NCBI GenBank assembly: GCA_030528525.1
Contig: JAUMYT010000007.1
Location: 1-64,000 of the forward strand
DNA from: Pasteurellaceae bacterium
GTDB taxonomy: Bacteria > Pseudomonadota > Gammaproteobacteria > Enterobacterales > Pasteurellaceae
DNA: 64,000 bases
Reading direction: 5' to 3'
A program made the position numbers and the translations under genes. The notes beneath the pieces were generated by a model. It worked only from the letters and a program-made list of their open reading frames with translations. It made no database searches and had not been told where the DNA came from. Position 1 is the stretch's first letter, and each line of letters begins with the position of its first letter. Below, one piece after another: positions 7,641-16,337 of this stretch.

Positions 7641-9848
7641 ATGGTTGCAATTCGCCACTCTCATTCACTTAACCCTAGCACTTTTGAACTGGCTAGTTGG
7701 AGTGCGGGATTACAGATGTCTGCAATGACTTTTGAAGAGTTGCAGATGACGTGGCGATATGTGCAAGAAAAGCTCGACACCGAACAGTTCCACCTGATGT
7801 GGTTTGGGATTGAGATGGTCGAAATTCTGCATAGCCTGAATATGGACGATGATAGCCTTATCGCCGCCCTGCTCTTTCCGCTCGTTAAGCAAAACATCAT
7901 CGATCTCGCCCAAGTCAAAGAAGATTTCAGCGACAGCATCAAAAATCTGGTGAAAGGCGTGGTGGAAATGGATAACGTCCGCCAGCTCAACGCCAGCCAC
8001 GCTTCCGATGTGCAAGTGGATAACATTCGCCGAATGTTGCTGGCAATGGTCAAAGATTTCCGTTCGGTGGTAATTAAACTTGCCGAGCGGATTGTCTATT
8101 TGCGAGATGTCGATAATTTAACCGAAGAAGATTTGGTGCTTGCCGCCAAAGAGTGTTCGCACATCTACGCACCGCTTGCCAACCGCCTTGGGATCGGACA
8201 GCTCAAATGGGAGCTGGAAGATTACTGTTTCCGCATTTTACGTCCGCAAGAGTACCGCCAAATTGCCAAATACGACCTCGGCGAACGCCGTGTGGATCGG
8301 GAAAATTATATTGCCGATTTTGTGGAAAATCTGACCCGTTGTTTAAAAGAAGAATTAGACGAGGTTCAGGTTTACGGTCGCCCAAAACACATCTACAGTA
8401 TTTGGAAGAAAATGCAGAAAAAGCATTTAAAATTCAATCAGTTATTTGATGTGCGAGCGGTGCGGATCATCGTACCAACCTTGGAAGATTGCTACACCGC
8501 CCTTGGCATTGTGCATACCGAATACCAAGATCTGCCCGAGCATTTTGACGACTATATTTCCAACCCAAAACCGAACGGCTATCAATCGATTCACACGGTG
8601 GTGTTAGGCGAAGGCGATAAGCCGGTGGAAATTCAAATTCGCACCCAAAAAATGCACGATGATGCGGAACTTGGGGTCGCTGCCCACTGGAAATATAAAG
8701 AAGGGGCGGCGGCTGGGCGTTCGGGCTACGAAGAAAAAATCAGCTGGTTGCGTAAATTGTTGGATTGGCAACAAGATCTTGCCAATTCGGGCGATATTGT
8801 CGATGAAATGCGGTCGCAAGTGTTTGATGATCGGGTGTATGTGTTCACGCCACGGGGCGAAGTGGTCGATCTCGCCAAAGGGGCAACGCCGTTGGATTTT
8901 GCCTATGCGATCCACAGTGAGATCGGGCATCGTTGCATTGGGGCGAAAGTCGCAGGCAAGATCGTGCCGTTTACTTATCAGCTACAAATGGGCGATCAAA
9001 TTGAGATCATCACCCAAAAAAATCCCAATCCAAGCCGTGATTGGCTGAATGCAAACCAAGGCTTTATCAACACGCCGAAAGCCCGCTCCAAAGTGGTGGC
9101 GTGGTTCAAAAAACTGGATCGCGATAAACACATTCCGCTCGGCAAAGAGATGTTGGAAGCGGAAATGGCGAAACATAATTTCAGCCAAAAGCAGATCGAA
9201 GATTACGCCCTGCCACGCTATAACTTAAAGCAACTGGACGACCTGTACGCAGGCATTGGCGGCGGTGATATTCGGCTGAACACGCTGATGCACTATCTGC
9301 AAAGCAAACTGGTCAAAACCACCGCCGAACAAGCGGACGAAGTGATTTTAAAACAGGTGGCACACAAAGCCCAAAATGCTCAACCAAAGCAGAAAAAAGG
9401 CTTTGTGGTCGTCGAAGGCGTGGGCAATTTAATGCACCACATCGCTCGCTGTTGCCAGCCAATCCCCGGCGATGAAATTGTCGGCTACATCACGCAAGGG
9501 CGTGGCATTTCGATTCATCGTGCCGACTGCGAACAACTTTTCGACTTACGTACAGCCAACCCAGAACGGGTGGTCGATGCCGAATGGGGCGAAACCTATT
9601 CCACTGGTTTTAGCTTAGTGATCCGTGTTATCGCCAACGACCGCAACGGCTTATTGCGTGATGTCAGCGGCATTATGGCAAACGAAAAAGTCAATGTGAG
9701 CGGCGTGTCGAACCGTGTCGATCAAAAACGGGGCATTGCCACAATGGACGTGGAAATTGAGTTAAGCAATATTGAAATGCTCAGCAAATTACTGGCTCGA
9801 ATTGTGCAGTTAGACGATGTGATCGAAGCGAAACGGTTGTCGAATTAA
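7641..9848 (+). CDS. relA: GTP pyrophosphokinase, (p)ppGpp synthetase I
   Basis: Ribosome-associated enzyme that makes pppGpp during amino-acid starvation. 735 residues from MVAIRHSH; this ATG follows GGAGG, and matches the RelA N-terminus MVAVR, so a longer upstream frame (from 7578) is rejected. Domains in order: a dead hydrolase domain in which the HD pair is replaced by FP (AALLFPLVKQ), as in E. coli RelA; the synthetase domain (FDVRAVRIIV, PNGYQSIHTVV); TGS (VFTPRGEVVDLAKGATPLDFA from about 402); the zinc-finger stretch ARCCQPIPGD; and a C-terminal ACT domain. So it is RelA, not SpoT. hrpA follows 29 bases later. Confidence 0.96.
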   Translation: MVAIRHSHSLNPSTFELASWSAGLQMSAMTFEELQMTWRYVQEKLDTEQFHLMWFGIEMVEILHSLNMDDDSLIAALLFPLVKQNIIDLAQVKEDFSDSIKNLVKGVVEMDNVRQLNASHASDVQVDNIRRMLLAMVKDFRSVVIKLAERIVYLRDVDNLTEEDLVLAAKECSHIYAPLANRLGIGQLKWELEDYCFRILRPQEYRQIAKYDLGERRVDRENYIADFVENLTRCLKEELDEVQVYGRPKHIYSIWKKMQKKHLKFNQLFDVRAVRIIVPTLEDCYTALGIVHTEYQDLPEHFDDYISNPKPNGYQSIHTVVLGEGDKPVEIQIRTQKMHDDAELGVAAHWKYKEGAAAGRSGYEEKISWLRKLLDWQQDLANSGDIVDEMRSQVFDDRVYVFTPRGEVVDLAKGATPLDFAYAIHSEIGHRCIGAKVAGKIVPFTYQLQMGDQIEIITQKNPNPSRDWLNANQGFINTPKARSKVVAWFKKLDRDKHIPLGKEMLEAEMAKHNFSQKQIEDYALPRYNLKQLDDLYAGIGGGDIRLNTLMHYLQSKLVKTTAEQADEVILKQVAHKAQNAQPKQKKGFVVVEGVGNLMHHIARCCQPIPGDEIVGYITQGRGISIHRADCEQLFDLRTANPERVVDAEWGETYSTGFSLVIRVIANDRNGLLRDVSGIMANEKVNVSGVSNRVDQKRGIATMDVEIELSNIEMLSKLLARIVQLDDVIEAKRLSN

Positions 9849-9877
9849 CCTCATTTTCCTCCTGAAAATATATCACT

Positions 9878-12800
9878 ATGCAAAAAAACCAAAAAAATTC
9901 ACCCGTTGTGAACCTTTCCCCCGAACAAAAATCTCTCCTTGCTCAACTGCAAGACTGCACCTTGCTGGACAGTCGCAGGCTTGCCAGCCGCATTCGTGGC
10001 TTGTCGAACGTGAAAAATGAGCAAGCTCGCCAAGCGATTTTTGCAGAAATTGAGCAAGATCTTACCCCTTGCAAAGCCCGTTTTGCTGCTCGTCAAACTC
10101 AGCGTGAAAATTTAGTGATTGAATACCCTGATCTGCCCGTTTCGTCTCGCCGTGATGAAATTCTCAAACTGATTGCGGAGAATCAAGTGGTTGTGATTGC
10201 TGGCGAAACAGGCTCGGGAAAAACCACCCAGTTGCCGAAAATGTGTTTGGAATTGGGGCGTGGCGTGAAAGGCTTGATTGGGCATACCCAGCCTCGCCGT
10301 ATTGCCGCACGCTCTGTTGCCACTCGCATTGCGGAAGAGTTGAAATCCGAACTCGGCTCGACCATTGGTTATAAAGTCCGTTTTAACGATCAAATCAGCG
10401 ATCAAACGCTCGTGAAATTGATGACAGACGGAATTCTGCTCGCCGAAATTCAAAACGACCGCTATCTCAATCAATACGACACGCTGATCATTGACGAAGC
10501 CCACGAACGCAGTCTGAACAACGATTTCATACTCGGTTATCTCAAACAGATCCTGCCAAAACGCCCTGATCTGAAAGTGATCATCACTTCTGCAACCATT
10601 GATGTGGAACGTTTTTCCAAGCATTTCGACAATGCCCCGATCATTGAAGTCTCAGGCAGAACTTTCCCTGTGGAAGTGCGTTACCGCCCGATTATCGAAG
10701 AAGAAGATCAAGACCAACTGCAAGGAATTTTGAATGCGGTGGACGAATTGCAAGCGGAAGGACGTGGCGATATTTTGATTTTTATGAACGGCGAACGAGA
10801 AATTCGCGACACCGCCGATGCCTTGCAAAAACAAGATCTCCGCCACACGGAAATTTTGCCGCTCTACGCTCGTTTGTCCGCCGCCGAACAGCAACGAATT
10901 TTCAACCCGAGCAGTCTCAACCGCATTATTTTAGCCACCAACGTGGCGGAAACGTCGCTCACGATCCCGAACATCAAATATGTGATCGACACAGGCACGG
11001 CTCGCATTTCTCGTTACAGCTACCGCACCAAAGTACAACGCCTGCCGATTGAGCCAATTTCCCAAGCCTCCGCCAACCAACGCAAAGGACGTTGCGGGCG
11101 GATTTCCGAAGGCATTTGTATCCGCTTGTATTCCGAAGAGGATTTCAACAGCCGTCCTGAATTTACTGATCCTGAAATTCTACGCACTAATTTGGCGTCC
11201 GTTATCTTGCAGATGACCGCTCTTGGTTTGAGCGACATTGCCGCCTTTCCGTTTGTGGATGCCCCTGATCATAAGCATATTCAGGATGGGATAAAATTAT
11301 TGGAAGAGTTGGGGGCAATCGAAACAATCCCCTCCCCCGTTTACGGGGGAGGGCAAGGGAGGGGGGAAAAATCTCCAAAATCCCCCCCTCCTAACCTCCC
11401 CCCGCAAGCAGGGGGAGGGAATAAAGAGCGAAAAAGGCTAACTGAAATCGGCCGCCAACTCGCCCAACTCCCTGTCGATCCACGCTTGGCACGAATGGTG
11501 ATCGAAGCGGCAAAAAACGGATCCTTGCACGAAGTGATGATGATCGTTTCTGCCCTGTCGATTCAAGATCCGCGTGAACGACCGCAGGAAAAACAGCAAT
11601 CCGCAGACGACAAACATCGCCGTTTTGCCGATAAAGATTCTGACTTTTTGGCGTTTGTGAATCTGTGGCAATTTATCCAAAGCCAACAAAAAGCACTGAG
11701 TAAAAACCAGTTCCGCCGTTTGTGCCAGAAGGATTATTTGAACTATTTGCGAGTGCGTGAATGGCAAGATATTTACCACCAACTGCGTTTAACGGTGCGA
11801 GAAATGGGCTTGCGGATCAACACTGAAGACGCCAGTTATCAGCAAATTCACACCGCCTTGCTCACGGGCTTGCTGTCGCATATCGGCTTGAAAGATAACG
11901 AAAAAATGTCGTATTTGGGCGCAAGAAATGCCCACTTTGCGATTTTCCCAAATTCTGTCTTGTTCAAAAAGCAACCGAAATGGGTAATGGCGGCAGAGCT
12001 GGTCGAAACCAGCAAACTTTGGGGGCGAATGGTGGCAAAAATTGAACCTGAATGGGTCGAACCGCTCGCCACACATCTGACCAAAAGCAGTTACAGCGAA
12101 CCGCATTGGGCAAAGTCCAAGGGGGCGGTGATGGCGTATGAAAAAGTGTCGCTCTACGGCGTGCCGATTGTCGCCAGCCGTTTGCAAAATTACAGCCGTA
12201 TTGACCCCCTTGTCTGCCGTGAAATTTTTATCCGCTCGGCGTTGGTCGAAGGCGAATGGTTTGCGAATTACAAATTCTTCAAAGAAAACAACCGCTTGAT
12301 CAAAGAAGTGGAAGACTTGGAACACAAATCTCGCCGCCGTGACATTTTGGTGGACGAGCAAGTGCTGTTTGAGTTTTACGATCAACGGATCGGCACAGAC
12401 GTGGTTTCCAGCAAACACTTTGACAGCTGGTGGAAAGTGGCAAGCAAGCAAGATCCTGAGTTGCTGAATTTTGAAAAATCGTTTTTGATCAACGAAAATG
12501 CCAATAAAGTCAGTGAGTTAGATTTCCCGAATTTCTGGTATCAAAATGATCTCAAATTGAAATTGAGCTACCAATTTGAAATTGGCAAAGAAGCGGACGG
12601 CGTGACGGTGCATATTCCGTTGCCGTTGCTCAACCAAGTCGAGCCAGACGGCTTTGATTGGCAAATCCCAGGGCTTCGCCAAGAGTTGGTGATCAGCCTG
12701 ATTAAATCCTTGCCGAAATCGCTCCGCCGGAATTTTGTGCCAGCCCCGAACTACGCCGAAGCCTTTTTAGCCAAAGCCGAACCGCTTGCCAAACCGTTGC

Positions 12801-13882
12801 TGGAGAGTTTGAGCTATGAACTTCGCCGAATGACGGGCGTGTTGGTCGAGTCAGAGCAATGGGATCTTGCCCAACTGCCTGCTCACTTAAAAATGACCTT
12901 CCGTGTAATTGGCGAGAAAGGCGAAAAAATCGCCGAAAGTGGCAATTTGGACGAGCTGAAATTCTCACTCAAAGACCAAGTGCAAAGCTCGCTCTCGGCG
13001 GTGGCGGACGATGGCATTGAGCAATCAGGCGTGCATTTGTGGAATTTTGCCGAATTGCCACAGGTGTTCGAGCAGAAAAAACGTCATTTCAGCGTCAAAG
13101 CCTTCCCTGCGATTGTCGATGAAAAAGATGCCGTAGGCGTGAAGCTGTTTGAAACGGAATTTGAACAAGCCACCGCAATGCGAGCGGGTTTACGCCGGTT
13201 GATTTTACTGAATGTGCCCTCGCCAATCAAATATCTGCACGAAAAATTACCAAACAAAGCCAAGCTCGGCTTATATTTCGCTCCATTTGGCAAGGTGTTG
13301 GAACTGATTGACGACTGTATCGCCTGTGCGGTGGACGAATTGGTGCAAGAATTCGGCGGTTTTGTGTGGAATGAAGAAAAATTTAACGCCTTGCGAGAAT
13401 TTGTGCGAGAAAATCTGAACGATAAAACGGTGCAAATTGCCCTGCAAGTCGAGAAAATTTTGACCTTGGCGTTTGAAATCAACAAGCGAATGAAAGGCAA
13501 AATGGACTTCACAATGGCGTTTGCGTTGTCTGACATCAAAGCCCAACTCAACGGTTTGATCTACCCTGATTTCGTGGTGCAAACAGGCTCTGCTCGCCTT
13601 GGCGACTTGCTCCGCTATTTGACTGCGATTGACAAGCGGTTGGATAAATTGGTGGTGGACACCAACAGCGACCGAGCCAAAATGTTGCGAGTGGAACAGG
13701 TGCAACAAGCCTACCAACAACTGCTCGCCAAACTGCCGAAATCCAAACCGATTTCCGATGAGGTAGCGGAAATTCGTTATATGATTGAAGAGCTGCGAGT
13801 GAGCCTATTCGCCCAACAGCTCGGCACACGCTACCCGATTTCAGATAAACGAATTTTGAATGCAATTGGAGATGTGAGGTGA
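9878..13882 (+). CDS. hrpA: DEAH-box ATP-dependent RNA helicase HrpA with an in-frame palindromic insertion
   Basis: Large DEAH-type helicase; E. coli HrpA acts on stalled or collided ribosomes. 1334 residues against about 1300 in E. coli. Visible: GETGSGKTTQLP (about 109), DEAH in IIDEAHERS (about 206), SAT in ITSATID, ETSLTIP and QRKGRCGR (motif VI). The extra length is explained by residues about 484-515, SPVYGGGQGRG through PPNLPPQAGGG, encoded by a C/G-rich palindromic repeat (11328-11420) that sits between the helicase core and the winged-helix/OB region without breaking the frame. Two uptake-signal-like elements also lie in the gene. No clear ribosome binding site precedes the ATG. Confidence 0.95.
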   Translation: MQKNQKNSPVVNLSPEQKSLLAQLQDCTLLDSRRLASRIRGLSNVKNEQARQAIFAEIEQDLTPCKARFAARQTQRENLVIEYPDLPVSSRRDEILKLIAENQVVVIAGETGSGKTTQLPKMCLELGRGVKGLIGHTQPRRIAARSVATRIAEELKSELGSTIGYKVRFNDQISDQTLVKLMTDGILLAEIQNDRYLNQYDTLIIDEAHERSLNNDFILGYLKQILPKRPDLKVIITSATIDVERFSKHFDNAPIIEVSGRTFPVEVRYRPIIEEEDQDQLQGILNAVDELQAEGRGDILIFMNGEREIRDTADALQKQDLRHTEILPLYARLSAAEQQRIFNPSSLNRIILATNVAETSLTIPNIKYVIDTGTARISRYSYRTKVQRLPIEPISQASANQRKGRCGRISEGICIRLYSEEDFNSRPEFTDPEILRTNLASVILQMTALGLSDIAAFPFVDAPDHKHIQDGIKLLEELGAIETIPSPVYGGGQGRGEKSPKSPPPNLPPQAGGGNKERKRLTEIGRQLAQLPVDPRLARMVIEAAKNGSLHEVMMIVSALSIQDPRERPQEKQQSADDKHRRFADKDSDFLAFVNLWQFIQSQQKALSKNQFRRLCQKDYLNYLRVREWQDIYHQLRLTVREMGLRINTEDASYQQIHTALLTGLLSHIGLKDNEKMSYLGARNAHFAIFPNSVLFKKQPKWVMAAELVETSKLWGRMVAKIEPEWVEPLATHLTKSSYSEPHWAKSKGAVMAYEKVSLYGVPIVASRLQNYSRIDPLVCREIFIRSALVEGEWFANYKFFKENNRLIKEVEDLEHKSRRRDILVDEQVLFEFYDQRIGTDVVSSKHFDSWWKVASKQDPELLNFEKSFLINENANKVSELDFPNFWYQNDLKLKLSYQFEIGKEADGVTVHIPLPLLNQVEPDGFDWQIPGLRQELVISLIKSLPKSLRRNFVPAPNYAEAFLAKAEPLAKPLLESLSYELRRMTGVLVESEQWDLAQLPAHLKMTFRVIGEKGEKIAESGNLDELKFSLKDQVQSSLSAVADDGIEQSGVHLWNFAELPQVFEQKKRHFSVKAFPAIVDEKDAVGVKLFETEFEQATAMRAGLRRLILLNVPSPIKYLHEKLPNKAKLGLYFAPFGKVLELIDDCIACAVDELVQEFGGFVWNEEKFNALREFVRENLNDKTVQIALQVEKILTLAFEINKRMKGKMDFTMAFALSDIKAQLNGLIYPDFVVQTGSARLGDLLRYLTAIDKRLDKLVVDTNSDRAKMLRVEQVQQAYQQLLAKLPKSKPISDEVAEIRYMIEELRVSLFAQQLGTRYPISDKRILNAIGDVR
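10039..10072 (-). repeat. Uptake-signal-like element (AGATCT subtype) inside hrpA
   Basis: Reverse-strand GCAAGGGGTAAGATCTTG with tail TCTGCAAAAA at the standard distance; encodes part of the N-terminal region. Confidence 0.7.
11328..11420. repeat. Palindromic repeat family 3 (CCCCCGC type) inside hrpA
   Basis: Left hairpin CCTCCCCCGTTTACGGGGGA, a purine/pyrimidine-biased spacer, and right hairpin CCCCCCGCAAGCAGGGGGAG. The same arrangement recurs between malG and malQ (34581-34711). Here it contains no stop codon in the hrpA frame. Confidence 0.85.
12180..12213 (-). repeat. Uptake-signal-like element inside hrpA
   Basis: Reverse-strand ACAAGGGGGTCAATA core with TTTTGCAAAC tail at the standard distance. 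Confidence 0.6.
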
Positions 13883-13894
13883 GGCAGGGGGAGG

Positions 13895-13928
13895 TTTTGC
13901 AAAAAGTGGTAGGATCTCACCCCCTTGT
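13895..13928 (-). repeat. Uptake-signal-like element between hrpA and the RidA gene
   Basis: Reverse-strand ACAAGGGGGTGAGATCC with TTTTTGCAAAA tail. A partial forward arm (GCAGGGGGAGG, from 13884) lets the stretch fold as a hairpin between two convergent genes, so it may also end transcription. Confidence 0.7.
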
Positions 13929-13945
13929 AATAAGTAGAAATGCTG

Positions 13946-14296
13946 CTATTTTACAGCGGCAGTGACCACAATTTCGACTTTCCAGTTTGGGTTGGCAAGG
14001 CGAGCTTCAATAGCTGCACGTGGCGGTGCATTATCCTTCGCCACCCATTCGTCCCATGCACGATTCATTTCATCAAATTCTAGCATATTGGCAACAAAAA
14101 CTTGTGCCATTAAAATGCGACTTTTGTCTGAGCCAGCCTGAACTAGCCATTTATCAATTTCAGCTAAAACTTGTTTAGTTTGTCCATACATATCTTGACT
14201 ATCATCTTCTGGCACCTGCCCTGCAAGGTATGCCACGCCATTATAAATTGCCATCTCGGAGAGTCGATGCCCGACTTGAAAACGTTTTATCATCAT
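13946..14296 (-). CDS. RidA/YjgF family protein
   Basis: 116 residues. RidA-family enzymes deaminate reactive enamine/imine intermediates made by PLP enzymes. The C-terminal half matches the family: RILMAQVFVANMLEFDEMN, then PPRAAIEARLANP, where the Arg of PPRAA is the conserved carboxylate-binding residue. AAGGA precedes a double ATG at 14296. The N-terminus (MMIKRFQVGHRLSEMAIYNG) differs from classical RidA, closer to the YjgH/YoaB-type subgroup, so the substrate is uncertain. Confidence 0.85.
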   Translation of the reverse strand: MMIKRFQVGHRLSEMAIYNGVAYLAGQVPEDDSQDMYGQTKQVLAEIDKWLVQAGSDKSRILMAQVFVANMLEFDEMNRAWDEWVAKDNAPPRAAIEARLANPNWKVEIVVTAAVK

Positions 14297-14398
14297 TTTT
14301 CCTTCTGGATATATGAATATTCATCATTAAAACGAGTATAACATAAAAACCTAAATCATATTTTGGAAAATCTGGCAGATCTTCCATTGTATACCTGC

Positions 14399-15070
14399 TT
14401 ATAACATCAGTATTCCTACACAAGCCAAACTGATAAAAGGAATAAAAGGTAACTTTATCAGTTTTTTTCTGTTGATCAGCCAATAGAGACTGCTGAAGCA
14501 TAATCCGAATAAGCTAGAGAATAATAAAAGGGAGAGCATCTCAGTGAGTGAAAATAAAGGGGAAAGAGCAATAAATAAAATCACATCGCCAGAGCCTAAA
14601 GCGTTTTTTTTCATCATCTTTTCGGTAATTGGAATGAATAAGGCAAAAAATAAGGTAATGAATATCAGAGTAGTTAAATGTAACTCAATAAGTAAAGGCT
14701 GAAAAAAGAGAAGTTCACACAGGGAAAAGAAAAAGATCATCGCAACATAATAACTATCGGTTAAATAATAGTGATAATCTAATAATGATAAATAAATTAA
14801 CAGAATAACAATCGCAATAATAAATAAAGAATGGTGATAAAATAAGACTGTGCTTATCGGAAATAGAATAAAAAAAAGAAAAGAATGATCTTTTTGTTTA
14901 GATTTTAAAGCAGAGTTTTCCAACAATTGGGAAAAATTAAAAGGGAGCTCAACCAATGAGTGCAGATCTTTAAATATCTGTTGATTAATTTTGTTGGGGA
15001 ATTGTTTCAATTCTCTTTTAAACCAAAAAGCAATAAAAAAGGATAAAAGAAAAAGCGATAGAAATATCAT
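14399..15070 (-). CDS. pilD: Type IV prepilin peptidase, short form
   Basis: Inner-membrane aspartyl protease that removes the leader of the prepilin. 223 residues, almost wholly hydrophobic. The two catalytic Asp motifs are visible: LSLLDYHYYLTD near residue 97 and GSGDV near 158. The N-terminal cysteine-rich methyltransferase domain of classical PilD is missing: no CxxC pairs are present. Short PilD proteins are known in the Haemophilus group. It overlaps pilC by 4 bases and ends the pilABCD cluster. The region between it and the RidA gene (14297-14398) shows nothing special. Confidence 0.85.
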   Translation of the reverse strand: MIFLSLFLLSFFIAFWFKRELKQFPNKINQQIFKDLHSLVELPFNFSQLLENSALKSKQKDHSFLFFILFPISTVLFYHHSLFIIAIVILLIYLSLLDYHYYLTDSYYVAMIFFFSLCELLFFQPLLIELHLTTLIFITLFFALFIPITEKMMKKNALGSGDVILFIALSPLFSLTEMLSLLLFSSLFGLCFSSLYWLINRKKLIKLPFIPFISLACVGILML

Positions 15071-16251
15071 TGTATCATCGCCCCCATATCAAAAATCGGC
15101 AAATATAACCCGACAATAATCGTACCAACAATCACGCCCATAATCAGCATTAACATTGGTTCTAATAATTGGGAAAGTAAATCAATGTGATAATCCAGCC
15201 GTTGCTGATGAATCTCACTAATATGCCCTAACATTTCGGCTAATTTGCCACTCTGTTCGCCAATGGCGACCATTTGTACCATTTCATTACCAAAAATCGT
15301 TGGGCTTAAGCCCTCATTTAAGCGATAGCCCTGCTGTAATAGTTGTAACATCAATTTAATTTCTTTTTCTAAAATCGGATCTTGCTGTTTCCCTTGTAAA
15401 AAGCTTTGCAAAATAACATCTAAACGTAAATGGGCATTCAGCATTAACGAAGTGTGTTGGCAAAAGAAAATAATTCTATTTTGTTTAACAATATTTCGGA
15501 AAATCGGTAAATGGATTAATAGATGAAATTTTAATTTTGTGATGATTATGGTTTTTTGGGAAAGGATTGAAATAATCAAACAGCATAAAATCGTTATGCC
15601 AATTAATAAATGGTGATTACTTTTTAGAAAATGCGAAATATTGAATAAAACATCGGTAATCAAGGGTAAGGATTTTTCGCCATATAATTCGGCAAATTGT
15701 GGTACAACAAAGAGCAGTAATAATAGGGATAAACTCAGTGAAATAATTAACACCACCACAGGATAAAATAAGATTTTCTTGACTTTTTTCTGCAGTTTTT
15801 CTGATTTTTGTCGGGCTTCTACCATTTTGCCAAAAATAGTTGCTAACTGACCGCTGGTTTCACCCATTTTAATTAACTGAATTTCTTGAGGGGTGAGATA
15901 TTTGTCTGATTTGTCTAAACTTGCCGAAAAAGCCAAGCCGCTTTCTAAGCCTTGCTGAATATCGTTTAACCATTGATAAAGCCGTATTTGCTGGCAAGAT
16001 TGTTGCACCATAGCCAAACTTGTTTTCAACGGAATATGAGCTGTTAATAGCAGGCTAATTTGGTTGAGAAGTTGGGTAATTTCTTCACTTTTTGGCGAAG
16101 TGGGCAAGACAAAATTACGGCTGATTTTTATTTGTTCGTAGCCTTTTTGTCGCAGTTGTTTTTCCAACTGTTCACGATTCGCCGCAAGGTTTTTACCTGT
16201 TAATTTTTGCCCAAAACGGTTAGTGGCTTTCCAATAAAATTCTGCGATCAT
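15067..16251 (-). CDS. pilC: Type IV pilus inner-membrane platform protein PilC
   Basis: 394 residues from MIAEFYWKATNRFGQ; the frame runs upstream, but that part is translated repeat (MGFSPSIKTK...), so the ATG at 16251 after AGAGAG is used. GspF-type protein with two repeated cytoplasmic domains, for example QLATIFGKMVEARQK and KLAEMLGHISEIHQQ, and three hydrophobic segments, the last near the C-terminus (MLMLIMGVIVGTIIVGLYLP). It anchors the pilus motor in the membrane and is needed for competence in Haemophilus. Confidence 0.93.
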   Translation of the reverse strand: MIAEFYWKATNRFGQKLTGKNLAANREQLEKQLRQKGYEQIKISRNFVLPTSPKSEEITQLLNQISLLLTAHIPLKTSLAMVQQSCQQIRLYQWLNDIQQGLESGLAFSASLDKSDKYLTPQEIQLIKMGETSGQLATIFGKMVEARQKSEKLQKKVKKILFYPVVVLIISLSLSLLLLLFVVPQFAELYGEKSLPLITDVLFNISHFLKSNHHLLIGITILCCLIISILSQKTIIITKLKFHLLIHLPIFRNIVKQNRIIFFCQHTSLMLNAHLRLDVILQSFLQGKQQDPILEKEIKLMLQLLQQGYRLNEGLSPTIFGNEMVQMVAIGEQSGKLAEMLGHISEIHQQRLDYHIDLLSQLLEPMLMLIMGVIVGTIIVGLYLPIFDMGAMIQ

Positions 16252-16271
16252 TTTTCTCTCTTGTAGCATAG

Positions 16272-16337
16272 GTAGGATGGGCTTTAGCCCATCACTTTCG
16301 TTCTTCGTTTTTATTGATGGGCTGAAGCCCATCCTAC
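16272..16337. repeat. Palindromic repeat family 1 (GATGGGCT type) between pilB and pilC
   Basis: GTAGGATGGGCTTTAGCCC at the left and GGGCTGAAGCCCATCCTAC at the right, 66 bases in all; each arm is a hairpin and the arms are inverted to each other. Its right end supplies the TAG stop of pilB (16334-16336). Confidence 0.9.

Noticed and set aside
11789..12451. A 220-residue open frame on the minus strand inside hrpA
   Set aside because: Rich in Phe and His as expected for the complement of a Lys/Glu/Asn-rich gene; no start signal.
16252..16332. Longer pilC (and likewise ubiH) starting in MGFSP-type sequence
   Set aside because: The extra residues are translated family 1 repeat; the internal ATG with a normal protein N-terminus is the better start in both genes.
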